The position numbers were made by a program, and so were the translations under genes. Below, in pieces: positions 54,744-64,000 of a stretch of DNA of 64,000 nt. A model generated the notes under the pieces. That model had not been told where the DNA came from. It made no database searches and was given only the letters and a program-made list of their open reading frames with translations. Source of the DNA: Mangrovibrevibacter kandeliae (GTDB lineage Bacteria; Pseudomonadota; Alphaproteobacteria; Rhizobiales; Rhizobiaceae). Each line of letters opens with the position of its first letter. Within the stretch, counting starts at the first letter, position 1. The DNA lies in contig NZ_JANIFJ010000002.1 of the NCBI RefSeq assembly GCF_024519155.1, forward strand, positions 372,001 to 436,000, in the 5' to 3' direction.

Positions 54744-55433
54744 TCAGGCCCCGCCGACCGCCGCGCGCAGCCCGCTGGCCGCCTGCGGCTTGGCGTCGGC
54801 ACCCCGCAGGTAGAGCGGGCGCGGCGGCGCCGATGCCTCCCGGACCGCTCCGATGCGGGCGACGTCGGCGATGGCGACGCGGGCCTGTGCATCGACGAAC
54901 GCGACGCCCTCCGGTCCGAGCCTCTCGAACGCGATCGCCGCGCCACTGCCGACGATCCGAAGCCTTTCGCCGGCGGGATCCACGAAGGCCGCGAGGGCGT
55001 CCGGCGTCAGAGCGGCCGGCGCGCGGACCTCGGCGCCGTCTCGATCGTAGAGCGCGGCATAGATCTCGCCGCGCTTGGCATCCTGGACGGCGAGGACCGG
55101 CGCCGCACCGGCATGCGGCGCGGCGAGAGCCTCGAGCGTCGTCACCCCGACACTGGGGGCGCCGAGCGCCAGACCCAGCGCCCGCGCTGCGGCGACGCCG
55201 ACGCGCAGGCCGGTGAAGGAGCCGGGGCCGACCGTCACCGCAATGCGGCCGATCGCACCGTAGGATGTGCCGGCCTCTGCGAGCACCTCGTCGATGAGCG
55301 GCATCAGCCGCTCGGCATGGCCGCGGCCGATCTCCGGCGCGCGTGCGGCGCGAACCACGTCGCGCGTCGCGTCGTAGAGGCAGACGGCGCAGGAGGCGCC
55401 GGACGTGTCGATGGCGAGAAGCAGCGGGATCAT
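54744..55433 (-). CDS. tsaB: tRNA threonylcarbamoyladenosine biosynthesis protein TsaB
   Basis: 229 residues of the ASKHA fold: LLLAIDTSGASCAVCLYD at the N-terminus, HAERLMPLIDEVL, and VTVGPGSFTGLRVGVAAARALGLALG. TsaB supports TsaD in making t6A37 of tRNAs. It is normally followed by rimI; here a toxin-antitoxin-like pair is inserted. Confidence 0.93.
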   Translation of the reverse strand: MIPLLLAIDTSGASCAVCLYDATRDVVRAARAPEIGRGHAERLMPLIDEVLAEAGTSYGAIGRIAVTVGPGSFTGLRVGVAAARALGLALGAPSVGVTTLEALAAPHAGAAPVLAVQDAKRGEIYAALYDRDGAEVRAPAALTPDALAAFVDPAGERLRIVGSGAAIAFERLGPEGVAFVDAQARVAIADVARIGAVREASAPPRPLYLRGADAKPQAASGLRAAVGGA

Positions 55434-55490
55434 CCGGACGAGGGGCGCGCTCGGGCCGCCCCGCTAGAGCGGGGTCGCCGCGACTTCAGG

Positions 55491-56060
55491 TCAGACGGCC
55501 TCGACCGTCTCGACCTGCGGCACGAAGTGGCGCAACAGGTTCTGGATGCCGTGCTTCAGCGTGGCCGTCGACGACGGGCAGCCGGCGCAGGAGCCGCGCA
55601 TGTTAAGGTAGACCGTGCCGCCCCTGTAGCCGCGGAAGGTGATGTCGCCACCGTCCTGGGCCACCGCCGGGCGCACCCGCGTCTCCAGCAGCTCCTTGAT
55701 GGTCTCGACGACCTCCTCGTCGTCGGCGTCGAAGAACTCCTCGCCGTCCGCCGCCTCGGAAGCCGGCGCCGAAGCGGCCATCACGGGGGCGCCCGACATG
55801 AAGTGCTCCATGATGCCCGCGAGAACCGCCGGCTTCAGGTGCTGCCATTCGCTCGCCTCGTCCTTGGTGACGGTGACGAAGTCGAAGCCGAAGAAGACGC
55901 CGGTGACGCCGTCGACCGCCAGCAGCCGGCCCGCCAGCGGAGACGCGGCCTCCGCCTCGACGGGCGAGCGGAACTCGGCGGTTCCCTCCTCGAGCACGAC
56001 GCGGCCCGGCAGGAACTTCAGCGTCGAGGGGTTCGGGGTCGTCTCGGTCTGGATGAACAT
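55491..56060 (-). CDS. NifU-family Fe-S scaffold protein
   Basis: 189 residues. An N-terminal Nfu_N domain (FIQTETTPNPSTLKFLPG) precedes a C-terminal NifU domain with the cluster-binding GSCAGCPSS (CxxC). It transfers Fe-S clusters to target enzymes. ATG 56060 opens the conserved MFIQTE. An acidic linker (about residues 112-130) joins the domains. Confidence 0.92.
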   Translation of the reverse strand: MFIQTETTPNPSTLKFLPGRVVLEEGTAEFRSPVEAEAASPLAGRLLAVDGVTGVFFGFDFVTVTKDEASEWQHLKPAVLAGIMEHFMSGAPVMAASAPASEAADGEEFFDADDEEVVETIKELLETRVRPAVAQDGGDITFRGYRGGTVYLNMRGSCAGCPSSTATLKHGIQNLLRHFVPQVETVEAV

Positions 56061-56240
56061 GGCGTTCCCTTTCGGCGGCCGGTCGGCCGAGGCCGCCGCG
56101 AAAATGCGTTGCGCCCGCGACATATGCGTCCGGACGGTCGAGGGTGCAAGGCGCGAGGGCAGACAAGCGAGAGCTGGGCCTGGCTGCGCTGTTCCGCATG
56201 GACGGCGCCCGTGTTAGAAAGGAACATGTGGAGTTCGTTC

Positions 56241-56537
56241 ATGGCCAAGCCGCTGCCGATGACCCTGACGCTGGAGCCGGACCTTGCGGAACGCGTCCGG
56301 GAGAAGCTGACGACCGGTGGTTACTCCTCCGAAGCGGACGTCATCCGTGAGGGTCTCGAGGCGCTCGAAGCCAACGACACGGAGATCGATGCCTGGCTTC
56401 GCACCGAAGTCGGGCCGACGGTCGACGCAGTCACGTTGGGCACGATGAAAACCATTTCGATCGACGACGTGCGCGACGCGCTGCATGCCCATATCGACGA
56501 ACTGACGACGACACCCCGCCCGGCAACCAAGCGGTGA
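56241..56537 (+). CDS. parD: ParD-type antitoxin
   Basis: 98 residues. LTLEPDLAERVREKLTTGGYSSEADVIREGLEAL is a ribbon-helix-helix of the ParD/CopG type. The C-terminal tail is acidic and would wrap the toxin. ATG 56241 has GGAG seven bases upstream; an in-frame ATG five codons earlier is also possible. It is coupled to parE by a GTGA overlap. Confidence 0.8.
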   Translation: MAKPLPMTLTLEPDLAERVREKLTTGGYSSEADVIREGLEALEANDTEIDAWLRTEVGPTVDAVTLGTMKTISIDDVRDALHAHIDELTTTPRPATKR

Positions 56538-56845
56538 AACCGACGCACCGCGTCGTCTTCAGCCAGAGTTTGCTCGCGGACATACAGGATTTCCTCGTCG
56601 AGCTCGCACCGAAAGCCGGAGCAACCGCGGCACGGCGGTATGTGGATCGTCTCATCGACCACTGCCGAGGATTCGAGAGATTTCCCGAACGCGGCGCACG
56701 GCGGGACGAGATCCGTCCCGGATTGCGTGTCGTGGGCTGGCGGCGCGCCACAATCGCCTTTCGGATCGACCACGACGTCGTGATCATCGTGCGCATCCTG
56801 TTTCGCGGCCGAAACCTGAGAGACGCCGAAGACATCGAGCGATGA
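56534..56845 (+). CDS. parE: ParE/RelE-superfamily toxin
   Basis: 103 residues: RVVFSQSLLADIQDFLVELAPKAGATAARRYVDRLIDHCRGFERFPERGARRDEIRPGLRVVGWRRATIAFRIDHD-type sequence with the C-terminal VVIIVRILFRGRNL strand typical of ParE. ParE toxins poison gyrase. The start is GTG overlapping the parD stop. It lies between nfuA-like and usp genes, as an accessory insertion. Confidence 0.85.
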   Translation: MKPTHRVVFSQSLLADIQDFLVELAPKAGATAARRYVDRLIDHCRGFERFPERGARRDEIRPGLRVVGWRRATIAFRIDHDVVIIVRILFRGRNLRDAEDIER

Positions 56846-56871
56846 CCGCAGGCCGGAGGCCTTGGCACCCG

Positions 56872-57363
56872 TCACACCAGCGTCTGGATGTCCTCTTCGG
56901 TCAGCGTCGCCGGTACGATCGTCACCGGGATGGGAAACGCCGAGCCACGCCCGGCGACCGACGACACCAGCGGTCCCGGCCCTTCCGACGATTCGCCGGC
57001 GGCCAGGACCAGGATCGCGATCTCGCGGTCCGCCTCGATCAGCGCCGCGATCTCACCCGGCGTCTCGCCTTCGCGTACGACCAGTTCCGGCTCGATGCCG
57101 ATGGCGGTGCGCAGGTCCTCGGCGACCTTGCCAAGCTTGGACTGCGCTTCCTCCTCGGCCTCGGCGCGCATGATCTTCTCGACGCCCAGCCAGTGCTGGA
57201 AGTCGCCGGGCTGGATCACGTAGAGGAGCACCACCCCGCCGCTGCTCGCCTTGGCACGGCGCGCTGCGTAGGAGGCGGCGAGACGGCACTCGGGGGTGTC
57301 GTCGATGATCGCCAGAAACTTGCGTTTGCCGCCGGCGTCCCGGCCGATGCGCTGTGAAACCAT
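56872..57363 (-). CDS. universal stress protein family (UspA)
   Basis: 163 residues. KFLAIIDDTPECRLAASYAARRAKASSGGVVLLYVI is the N-terminal Usp half. The usual C-terminal ATP motif (GxxGxG...GS) is replaced by SSVAGRGSAFPIPVTIVP, retaining part of the site. It probably binds nucleotide and acts in stress responses. It lies downstream of trpS in the same direction. Confidence 0.82.
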   Translation of the reverse strand: MVSQRIGRDAGGKRKFLAIIDDTPECRLAASYAARRAKASSGGVVLLYVIQPGDFQHWLGVEKIMRAEAEEEAQSKLGKVAEDLRTAIGIEPELVVREGETPGEIAALIEADREIAILVLAAGESSEGPGPLVSSVAGRGSAFPIPVTIVPATLTEEDIQTLV

Positions 57364-57400
57364 GGCGGGAAAATGGCAGTTCGCCTGGAGCGCCGCAAGA

Positions 57401-57419
57401 GTGGGCAGAGGCTGCCCAC
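57401..57419 (-). terminator. stem-loop after trpS
   Basis: GTGGGCAG and CTGCCCAC form a perfect 8-bp stem around a 3-base loop, 17 bases after the trpS stop. On the minus strand it is followed by TCTTGCGG, a weak T-tract. It may separate trpS from the usp gene. Confidence 0.4.
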
Positions 57420-57435
57420 ATGTGGTGCAAGGCGA

Positions 57436-58497
57436 TCAGAGCAGCCCGACGATCCGCTTGACGTCGGCGAGGATCGGCCGGGCGATGGCGTCCGCCCGCT
57501 CGGCGCCCTTGGCGAGCAGCCGGTCGACCTCGGCCGGATCGGCGAGCACCCGGCGCATCTCGCCGGCGATCGGGGACAGCTTCTCGACCGCCAGATCGGC
57601 AAGCGCCGGCTTGAAGGCGGAGAACTGCTGGCCGCCGAACTCCGACAGGATCTCGGCCTTCGAGCGGTCGGCGAGCGCGGCATAGATGCCGACGAGGTTG
57701 TCGGCCTCCGGGCGGCTCGCTAGACCCGCCGTCTCGCTCGGCAGCGCGTCCGGATCGGTCTTGGCCTTGCGGATCTTCCTGGAGATCGCGTCGGCATCGT
57801 CGGTCAGGTTGATGCGCGAGAGGTCCGACGGGTCGGACTTCGACATCTTCTTGGTGCCGTCGCGCAGGCTCATGACGCGGGTCGCCGGGCCCTCGATCAT
57901 CGGCTCGGTCAGCGGGAAGTAGCCGTTGACGGTCTCCGCGCCGGCGTCCATCGGGACGCCGAGGCCGAGCGCGGCGATGCGCGCCGAGAAGTCGTTGTTG
58001 AACTTCTGGGCGATGTCGCGCGTCAGCTCCAGATGCTGCTTCTGGTCCTCCCCGACGGGCACGTGCGTGGCGCGGTAGAGCAGGATGTCCGCCGCCATCA
58101 GGTCGGGATAGGTGAAGAGGCCGACCGAGGCATTCTCGCGGTCCTTGCCGGCCTTCTCCTTGAACTGCGTCATGCGGTTCAGCCAGCCCATGCGGGCGAC
58201 GCAGTTGAAGATCCAGGCGAGTTCGGCATGGCCGGAGACCCGGCTCTGGTTGAAGACGATGTGCTTGTCGGTGTCGATGCCCGCGGCGATGAAGGCCGCG
58301 GCGATCTCGCGGATCTGGCCCGGCAGGTCGTCATGCACCAGCTGCGCGGTGATCGCATGCAGGTCGACCACGCAGTAGATGCACTCGTGGCTCGCCTGCA
58401 GCGCCACCCAGCGCTTGATCGCACCGAGATAGTTGCCGAGGTGGAGGTTGCCCGTCGGCTGGACGCCGGAAAAGACTCGCGGCTTGATCTCGGTCAT
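57436..58497 (-). CDS. trpS: tryptophanyl-tRNA synthetase
   Basis: 353 residues of class I. The HIGH-type motif is [14 protein letters not shown] and the KMSKS motif is intact ([10 protein letters not shown]). [15 protein letters not shown] is conserved. ATG 58497 is used because [13 protein letters not shown] follows at normal distance. Confidence 0.95.
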   Translation of the reverse strand: MTEIKPRVFSGVQPTGNLHLGNYLGAIKRWVALQASHECIYCVVDLHAITAQLVHDDLPGQIREIAAAFIAAGIDTDKHIVFNQSRVSGHAELAWIFNCVARMGWLNRMTQFKEKAGKDRENASVGLFTYPDLMAADILLYRATHVPVGEDQKQHLELTRDIAQKFNNDFSARIAALGLGVPMDAGAETVNGYFPLTEPMIEGPATRVMSLRDGTKKMSKSDPSDLSRINLTDDADAISRKIRKAKTDPDALPSETAGLASRPEADNLVGIYAALADRSKAEILSEFGGQQFSAFKPALADLAVEKLSPIAGEMRRVLADPAEVDRLLAKGAERADAIARPILADVKRIVGLL

Positions 58498-58584
58498 CGG
58501 TCGGAAGCGCTCCATCGGCCCGGTTACGGGCGGTGCCCGGTCGCGCGGACGGTTAGGGCCGAGCGGGGCGGCGCGTCAAGCGCC

Positions 58585-58980
58585 CTAGCGGGCCGGCTCG
58601 ATCAGGTCCCAGAGATTGCCGTAGAGATCGGCAAAGACGGCAACGGTGCCGTAGGGCTCGTGGCGCGGCGTCTCGATGAAGCGGACGCCCCTGCCGCGCA
58701 TCGTCGCGTGGTCGCGGGCGAAGTCGTCGGTGTGGAGGAAGAACGCGACGCGCCCGGCGACCTGGTCGCCGATCCGCGCCTGCTCCGAAGCGTCTGCCGC
58801 CTTCGCCAGAAGCAGTGCAGCGCCCTCCTGCGGCCCGATCGTGACCCAGCGCTTGCCGCCGCCGAGCGGATCGTCGCTGAACAGCGTGAAGCCGAGCACG
58901 TCCCGGAACCAGGCGATCGCCTCGTCGTAGTCGCGCACGATGAGCGTCGCGAGCGCGAGCCGGCGCCGCGGCGCGCTCAT
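58585..58980 (-). CDS. glyoxalase/VOC-superfamily protein
   Basis: 131 residues: LATLIVRDYDEAIAWFRDVLGFTLFSDDPLGGGKRWVTIGP and ETPRHEPYGTVAVFADLYGNLWDLIEP, two paired beta-alpha-beta-beta-beta modules. Family members bind metal and act in isomerisation, dioxygenation or resistance. The function is unknown. Its ATG overlaps the murJ stop by four bases. Confidence 0.85.
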   Translation of the reverse strand: MSAPRRRLALATLIVRDYDEAIAWFRDVLGFTLFSDDPLGGGKRWVTIGPQEGAALLLAKAADASEQARIGDQVAGRVAFFLHTDDFARDHATMRGRGVRFIETPRHEPYGTVAVFADLYGNLWDLIEPAR

Positions 58981-60584
58981 GCCCGCCGCCGGCGCTTCAG
59001 CGCGCCCGTCACCATGCGCCGATCGACCGCGCCCGTGAGGAAAGCGGCGACGAAATAGACCGCCATCGCGACGGCGACGATGATCGCCAGGCCCAGCGCC
59101 TGGTGCAGAACGCCGGAGCCGGTCTGCAGCCAGGGTCGGAACTCGATCAGCAGCCCGACGAGCGCCGCGCCCATCAGCAGCGAGGAGACCCCGACGAGCG
59201 CCGAGCGCTTCACCAGCGCCCGGTCGACCTCCCACAGGCTCTTGCGCCGCAGCCCTTCGAAGAGAAGCAGCGCGTTCAGCCATCCCGCCAGCGTCGTCGC
59301 CAGCGCGATCCCCCGTTCGGCCATGACGTAGAACAGGCCGAGCGACAGGACGATGTTGGCGATCGCCGACAGGCCGGTGACGAGCATCGGCGTCCTGGTG
59401 TCCTCCCGCGCGAAATAGCCGGGCGAGAACACCTTGATCAGCACGAAGGCCGGCAGCCCGAGCGCATAGAGCCCGAGCACGTCGGCGACGGCACGGGTGC
59501 TGGTCGGCAGGAAGGCGCCGCGCTCGTAGATCAGGCGGATGATCGGCTCGGGGATGATGAACAGCGCCACCGCCGCCGGCACGGTGAGGAACAGCGCGAA
59601 TTCGAGGCTGCGGTTCTGGGTGTGCTGCGCCTCGCCGAGGCGGCCCGCCTTCAGCGCCCGGGCGAGTTCGGGCAGGAGCACGACCCCGATCGCGACGCCC
59701 ACCATGCCGAGCGGCAGCTGGTAGGGCCGGTCGGCATATTGCAGGATCGAGACGGCGCCCGGCTTGTAGGAGGCGATGGCCTGGCCGACGAAGAGGTTGA
59801 TCTGGGTGATGCCGCCGATCAGTGCCGCCGGTGCGGCAAGGGCCAGCAGGCGCCTGAGCCCCTTCGTCCAGCGCGGCCGCTTCAGCCGCACCGAGAAGCC
59901 GGCGATGCGCATCGCGACCGTCACCATCAGGAGCTGGCCGACGCCGGCGACGAGCACGCCCCAGCTCATGAAGAAGCCGATGGTCTGCTGGTCGGCTCTC
60001 TTCCACCAGCACCAGGCGAGGACGCCGATCAGCACGAAGTTGAGAATGGAGGGCGCCACCGCGGCGGCGAAGAAGCGGCGGAAGGCGTTGAGGATGCCCG
60101 ACACCATCGCCAGCAGCGACATGCAGGCGAGGTAGGGGAACATGATGCGCGAGAAGGCGATCGTGATCTCGTAGCGGTCGGCGCAGGGGATGAAGTGCGC
60201 GCTCGCCGCCGGGTCGTCGACGCAGGCCGACAGGCCCGGCGCGATGATCGTCTGCACCAGCGCCGGCATGAAGACCATCGCGAGCGCCGTCAGCACGAAG
60301 AGGACGGTGAACAGCGTCGAGAAGATCTCGGAGGCGAACTCCTTGGCGGCGTCCTCCCCGTCCTCCTCGAGCGACCGGGCGAAGAGCGGGATGAAGGCGG
60401 CGTTGAACGCGCCCTCCGCGAACAGGCGCCGGAAGAGGTTCGGAAAGCGGAAGGCGAGGTTGAAGGCATCCGCCACCGGCCCGACGCCGAGCGCCGAGGC
60501 CATCATCATCTCGCGGGCGAAGCCGAAGACGCGGCTGAAGAGGGTCGCGCCGCCGACGGTGGCGAACTTGCCGACGAGGCTCAT
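58977..60584 (-). CDS. murJ: lipid II flippase MurJ
   Basis: 535 residues with about 14 membrane helices. [32 protein letters not shown] and [27 protein letters not shown] are the MurJ/MviN signature. It flips lipid-linked peptidoglycan precursors. ATG 60584 overlaps the glnD stop (ATGA), a usual glnD-murJ pairing in alphaproteobacteria. Confidence 0.94.
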   Translation of the reverse strand: MSLVGKFATVGGATLFSRVFGFAREMMMASALGVGPVADAFNLAFRFPNLFRRLFAEGAFNAAFIPLFARSLEEDGEDAAKEFASEIFSTLFTVLFVLTALAMVFMPALVQTIIAPGLSACVDDPAASAHFIPCADRYEITIAFSRIMFPYLACMSLLAMVSGILNAFRRFFAAAVAPSILNFVLIGVLAWCWWKRADQQTIGFFMSWGVLVAGVGQLLMVTVAMRIAGFSVRLKRPRWTKGLRRLLALAAPAALIGGITQINLFVGQAIASYKPGAVSILQYADRPYQLPLGMVGVAIGVVLLPELARALKAGRLGEAQHTQNRSLEFALFLTVPAAVALFIIPEPIIRLIYERGAFLPTSTRAVADVLGLYALGLPAFVLIKVFSPGYFAREDTRTPMLVTGLSAIANIVLSLGLFYVMAERGIALATTLAGWLNALLLFEGLRRKSLWEVDRALVKRSALVGVSSLLMGAALVGLLIEFRPWLQTGSGVLHQALGLAIIVAVAMAVYFVAAFLTGAVDRRMVTGALKRRRRA

Positions 60585-63451
60585 TTGGCGGGAATGCCGA
60601 AGGCGCGCGGCGAGGGCATGACGGCGGGTGAGGAGAGCTCGCCCTCCGGCTCCTCGAAGACCTGGATCAGCCGCCGCTCGATCCGCTCGCCGCGGCTTTC
60701 GCTGGTGATCTTCATGCCGGTGAGGTCGGTGACGTAGAAGCTGTCGATCACCTTCTCGCCGTAGGTCGAGATGTGGGCCGAGCGGATGTCGAGGTTGAGG
60801 TCGGAGATCGCGCCTGTCAGATCGGACAGGAGGCCCGGCCGGTCGAGCCCCTCGACCTCGAGCACCGTGAGCTGGTTGGACAGGGCGTTGTCGATCGTCA
60901 CCCGCGGCTTGATCGAGAAGGCGCTCGCGCTGCGCGCCGTCTTGCGCTTGGCGAGGAGCTGCGGCATCGCCTCCTTGCCCTGGATCAGGTCGCAGATGTT
61001 GCGCACGATCCGCTCGGCCCGGCGCAGCTCGTCCTCGTCGCGCTCGAAGGCGCGGTTGAGCGTGATGATGTCGAGTGCCCGTCCGTCGGTCATCGTGAAG
61101 ATCTGGGCGTCGGCAATGTTGGCGCCGGCCGCCGCGCAGCCGCCGGTGATCAGCGACAGGAGGCGCGGATGGTCGGGCGCCAGCACCGTCAGCTCGGTCA
61201 TCGCCTGGTAGCCGTCGGTGCGCACGCTGGTGGCGAGCTCCTTGCCCTCGGCCGCGGCGGACCGCAGGAACTCGGCCTGGCGGCGCTGGTCCTCCAGCGG
61301 CACGGTCAGGAAGTAGTTGGGATAGTGCAGCTCGATATAGGCATTGCGCTCGCCCTCCGGCCACTCGGCCAGTTCCGCGGCGAGCCGCGCCTTGGCATGG
61401 GTGTAACGCTGCTGGCGCGACACCTGCGAGAAGCCGCCGGTGAGGATCGGCTCGCTCTCCCAGTACAGGTTGCGCAGGAGCTGGCCCTTCCAGCCGTTCC
61501 ATACGCCCGGCCCCACGGCCCGGATGTCGCACACCGTCAGGACGGTGAGGAGCTTCAGCCGGTCGAGGGTCTGAACCCGCTCGGCGAAGTCGAGGATGGT
61601 CTTGCGGTCGTTGAGGTCGCGCTGCTGGGCGGTCATCGACATCAGGAGGTGATCCTGGACCAGCCACGCGGTCAGCTCGCTCTCGCGCTCGTCGAGCCCG
61701 AGCCGCGGGCAGAGGTCACGCGCGATACGGGCGCCGGCGGTCGAGTGATCCTCCGGCCGGCCCTTCGCGATGTCGTGGAGCAGGAGCGCCACGTAGAGGA
61801 CGCGCCGGTCGCGCGTGCCCTGCATGATGTCGGAGGAGACCGGCATCTCCTCCCTGAACAGCCCGCGCTCGATCTGCGACAGCACCGCGATCGAGCGCAG
61901 CAGATGCTCGTCCACGGTATAGTGGTGGTACATGTTGAACTGCATCATCGCGACGATCTTGCCGAACTCGCGGATGAAGCGGCCCAGCACCCCCGCCTCG
62001 TTCATCCGGCGCAGATGCAGCTCGGGATCGTTGCGATCGGTGAGGACGTCGAGGAACAGCGCGTTCGCCTCGCGGTTCTCGCGCAAAGCCTTGTCGACGA
62101 GGCGCAGCGAACGGCGGATCAGCTTCAGGGCGTCCGGGTGGTATTCGAGCCGATGCGCCGCCGCGAGCTTGAAGATGCGAATGAGGTTGACCGGATCCTT
62201 GGCGAAGACATCCGGCGCGCTGACGGTGATGCGGTTGTTGTCGACCAGGAAGTCGAGGGTGCCGGGGATCTTGCGCGAGCGCGGCCGCAGGCTGCGCACG
62301 AGGTTGCGCAGGCCGGGTGCCTCCTTCGCCTGCTGCTCCTCCAGCGTCGCGCAGAAGATGCGGGTGAGATCGCCGACGTCCTTGGCGATCAGGAAGTAGT
62401 GCTTCATGAAGCGCTCGACGCCGCGCAGGCCCGGATGCGCGGTGTAGCCGAGGCGCTCGGCGATCTCCGGCTGCAGGTCGAAGGAGAGCCGCTCCTCGGC
62501 CTTGCCGGTCAGGAAGTGCATGTGGCAGCGCACCGCCCAGAGGAAGTCGTCCGCCTTGCGGAACAGGCCGGCCTCGCGGCGCGAGAAAACGCCGGCGGCC
62601 ACCAGCGCCTCGCTGGTCTCCACCCGGTAGTGATACTTGGCGATCCAGAACAGGCTGTTGAGGTCGCGCAGCCCGCCCTTGCCCTCCTTCACGTTCGGCT
62701 CGACGAGATAGCGCGTGTCGCCGAGCTTGGCATGGCGGGCGTCGCGCTCGGCGAGCTTGGCGGCGATGAACTCGGCGCTGGTGCCCTCCACCACCTCCGC
62801 GTCGAAGCGCCGGTCGAGCTCCTCGAACAGCGCCGCGTCGCCCACCACGAGCCGCCGCTCGAGGATCGAGGTGCGGATCGTCATGTCGGCCCGCGCCTGG
62901 CGGATGCACTCGTCGACGGTGCGGGTCGCGTGGCCGACCTTGAAGCCGAGATCCCACAAGAGATACAGCAGGAACTCGGCGATCTGCTCGCCGAGCGCGG
63001 TCTGCTTGTAGGGCAGGAGAAACAACAGATCGATGTCGGAGCCCGGCGCCAGCGTGCCCCGGCCGTAGCCGCCGACGGCGACCACCGCCATGTGCTCCCC
63101 GGCCGACAGGTTGGCGGCGTTGAACACCTCGTGGCGCGCGAAGTCGAAGATCGCCCCGATCATCGCGTCCTGCGCCGCCGACAGGCGCGCCGCGCAGCCG
63201 AGACCGCTCCCGTCGGCAAACAGCAGCGCCTCGGCTCGTGCCCGCGCGCCTTCGATGGCGCGGCGCAGCAGCGAGAGCACCTGCGTGCGCCCCTCCGCCG
63301 ACAATCCGCGCCCCTCCGCGACGGCCGCAATGACCGAGAGGTCGCGGCGCAAAGCGGAGGCGTCGATGCCGGCCTCCGTCGCCGCGGCGTCGCGGTCCGC
63401 ACGGGAATCGGTGGAGGCTGCTGGCGGCGAAGCGCGCCGGACTTGCGACAT
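60581..63451 (-). CDS. glnD: bifunctional [protein-PII] uridylyltransferase/UMP-removing enzyme
   Basis: 956 residues: a nucleotidyltransferase domain with [20 protein letters not shown], a GlnE-like helical region, an HD domain with [14 protein letters not shown], and two C-terminal ACT domains ([33 protein letters not shown]). It senses glutamine and uridylylates or deuridylylates PII. ATG 63451 gives normal length. Confidence 0.95.
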   Translation of the reverse strand: MSQVRRASPPAASTDSRADRDAAATEAGIDASALRRDLSVIAAVAEGRGLSAEGRTQVLSLLRRAIEGARARAEALLFADGSGLGCAARLSAAQDAMIGAIFDFARHEVFNAANLSAGEHMAVVAVGGYGRGTLAPGSDIDLLFLLPYKQTALGEQIAEFLLYLLWDLGFKVGHATRTVDECIRQARADMTIRTSILERRLVVGDAALFEELDRRFDAEVVEGTSAEFIAAKLAERDARHAKLGDTRYLVEPNVKEGKGGLRDLNSLFWIAKYHYRVETSEALVAAGVFSRREAGLFRKADDFLWAVRCHMHFLTGKAEERLSFDLQPEIAERLGYTAHPGLRGVERFMKHYFLIAKDVGDLTRIFCATLEEQQAKEAPGLRNLVRSLRPRSRKIPGTLDFLVDNNRITVSAPDVFAKDPVNLIRIFKLAAAHRLEYHPDALKLIRRSLRLVDKALRENREANALFLDVLTDRNDPELHLRRMNEAGVLGRFIREFGKIVAMMQFNMYHHYTVDEHLLRSIAVLSQIERGLFREEMPVSSDIMQGTRDRRVLYVALLLHDIAKGRPEDHSTAGARIARDLCPRLGLDERESELTAWLVQDHLLMSMTAQQRDLNDRKTILDFAERVQTLDRLKLLTVLTVCDIRAVGPGVWNGWKGQLLRNLYWESEPILTGGFSQVSRQQRYTHAKARLAAELAEWPEGERNAYIELHYPNYFLTVPLEDQRRQAEFLRSAAAEGKELATSVRTDGYQAMTELTVLAPDHPRLLSLITGGCAAAGANIADAQIFTMTDGRALDIITLNRAFERDEDELRRAERIVRNICDLIQGKEAMPQLLAKRKTARSASAFSIKPRVTIDNALSNQLTVLEVEGLDRPGLLSDLTGAISDLNLDIRSAHISTYGEKVIDSFYVTDLTGMKITSESRGERIERRLIQVFEEPEGELSSPAVMPSPRAFGIPAK

Positions 63452-63764
63452 GAACGAGATCCACGGTCGAGAGACGACGCGCTATAGCGGCTTTCGAAGC
63501 CGGGAGAAACGCCTGCCCCGGATGCAACGCCGCAGGCCTGCGGCCACCGCGGGTGAGCACGAAGCTAACGATGGCGTCTTGCACCAGCCTGTCGACGTGC
63601 GATGGCAAGGGCCCTGCGTCGTCCGTCACGGTGACAGTATGGAAAGCATCGCAAGCGCTCGTTTGTAATCGTCGTGCCCCTCTTGCTTTTGCGAGGGGCG
63701 CTAAGACTTCAGTGACTCTCGAGGCTTATTGTCGCCTGGAAGTGAGTTCGGAACAGGACACGAG
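63452..63764. other. 313-bp divergent intergenic region
   Basis: This stretch lies between the divergent glnD and the secreted-protein gene and must hold both promoters. I found no convincing paired boxes, RNA gene or small ORF. Confidence 0.4.
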
Positions 63765-64000
63765 ATGTGGAAGCGCCGCGCCACCTTGTCTTGGAGCCTC
63801 GGTGTCGCCATCGCCGGGCTGGGCCTCCTTGCAGCGCTGCCCCGTCCGGTCTTCGCCCGCAGCCAGACCGTCGCAGCGTTCTTTCCACCCTGGTGGACTC
63901 CGGGCGAGGTCGTCAGCGCTGCGGCGGCGGCCGGGGACTTCATCGGCAATGGCAGCCTCGGCTCCGTCGCCGTCCTGCGCTTTGCGGATGCCGAACTGCC
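63765..64000 (+). CDS. secreted or membrane-anchored protein of unknown function, 5' part only
   Basis: 78 codons are visible before the window ends. The first residues (MWKRRATLSWSLGVAIAGLGLLAALPRPVFARS) form a signal peptide or membrane anchor. The mature part begins TVAAFFPPWWTPGEVVSAAAAAGDFIGNGSLGSVAVLRFADAEL. I cannot name the family, though short membrane proteins with a PPWW segment recur in alphaproteobacteria. Confidence 0.65.
   Translation, partial: MWKRRATLSWSLGVAIAGLGLLAALPRPVFARSQTVAAFFPPWWTPGEVVSAAAAAGDFIGNGSLGSVAVLRFADAEL

Noticed and set aside
60773-63487. 904-codon open frame on the plus strand opposite glnD
   Set aside because: It is a mirror frame of a well-recognised gene, common in GC-rich DNA, and its protein is low-complexity and rich in Arg, Glu and Val with no family resemblance.

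Overview
The window is GC-rich, densely packed alphaproteobacterial chromosome. The right-hand backbone (trmB-metK-XRE regulator, lnt-corC-ybeY-phoH-miaB-plsC-rimI-tsaB-nfuA, trpS, murJ-glnD) is the arrangement I associate with Hyphomicrobiales (Rhizobiales). No ribosomal RNA is present, so genus and species cannot be named.

1-23013: a catabolic region. Minus-strand genes from 12196 down to 49 encode two NAD-dependent dehydrogenases, a Rieske dioxygenase (alpha and beta), an aryl/acyl-CoA ligase, a thiolase-like protein, a DUF35-SDR fusion, a cyclase-family hydrolase, an SDR and a flavin monooxygenase/Old-Yellow-Enzyme fusion of the salicylyl-CoA / 2-aminobenzoyl-CoA hydroxylase type. Plus-strand genes encode an SRPBCC protein, a racemase-like protein, a five-gene peptide-type ABC importer, a three-gene TRAP importer and an EthD-like protein. 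A 12-bp inverted repeat, TTTA(A/G)GC(C/T)TAAA, sits in four promoters of this region. Import, CoA activation, ring hydroxylation and beta-oxidation-like steps therefore look like one regulon for an aromatic acid. The substrate is inferred, not shown.

23090-24471: a HigBA toxin-antitoxin pair followed by wreckage: a decayed second HigA-like gene and the 3' end of a large serine recombinase.

24511-43240: an 18.7-kb genomic island that split a tRNA-Arg(CCG) gene in the anticodon stem-loop. The 3' half lies at 24476-24522 and the 5' half at 43229-43270, and both share the 12-bp core GCCTTCGGAGGG. The island carries its own intact tRNA-Arg(CCG) at 43028-43104. It encodes a tyrosine integrase (N-terminus frameshifted), an AbiEi/AbiEii pair (toxin broken by an amber codon) and an eight-gene minus-strand operon. 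In transcription order the operon encodes Vsr nickase, C5-cytosine methyltransferase, MORC/MutL-like GHKL ATPase, Z1 helicase-like ATPase, a DUF4420 PD-(D/E)XK nuclease-like protein, an AIPR protein, an unknown 277-aa protein and a 1091-aa protein with a C-terminal TOPRIM-like domain. This is the most interesting content. It looks like a multi-component, modification-linked anti-phage system related to the MORC/Z1 neighbourhoods predicted earlier by comparative genomics, with extra components. An IS3-family element lies just upstream of the operon.

43419-64000: housekeeping backbone (tRNA modification, SAM synthesis, lipoprotein acylation, rRNA maturation, Fe-S assembly, Trp-tRNA synthetase, lipid II flippase, PII uridylyltransferase). 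It is interrupted by small accessory insertions: a MNT/HepT-like pair with a truncated toxin, a ParDE pair, and fused remnants of an MmyB-type regulator and a carboxymuconolactone-decarboxylase-like gene. The last gene is cut by the window end.
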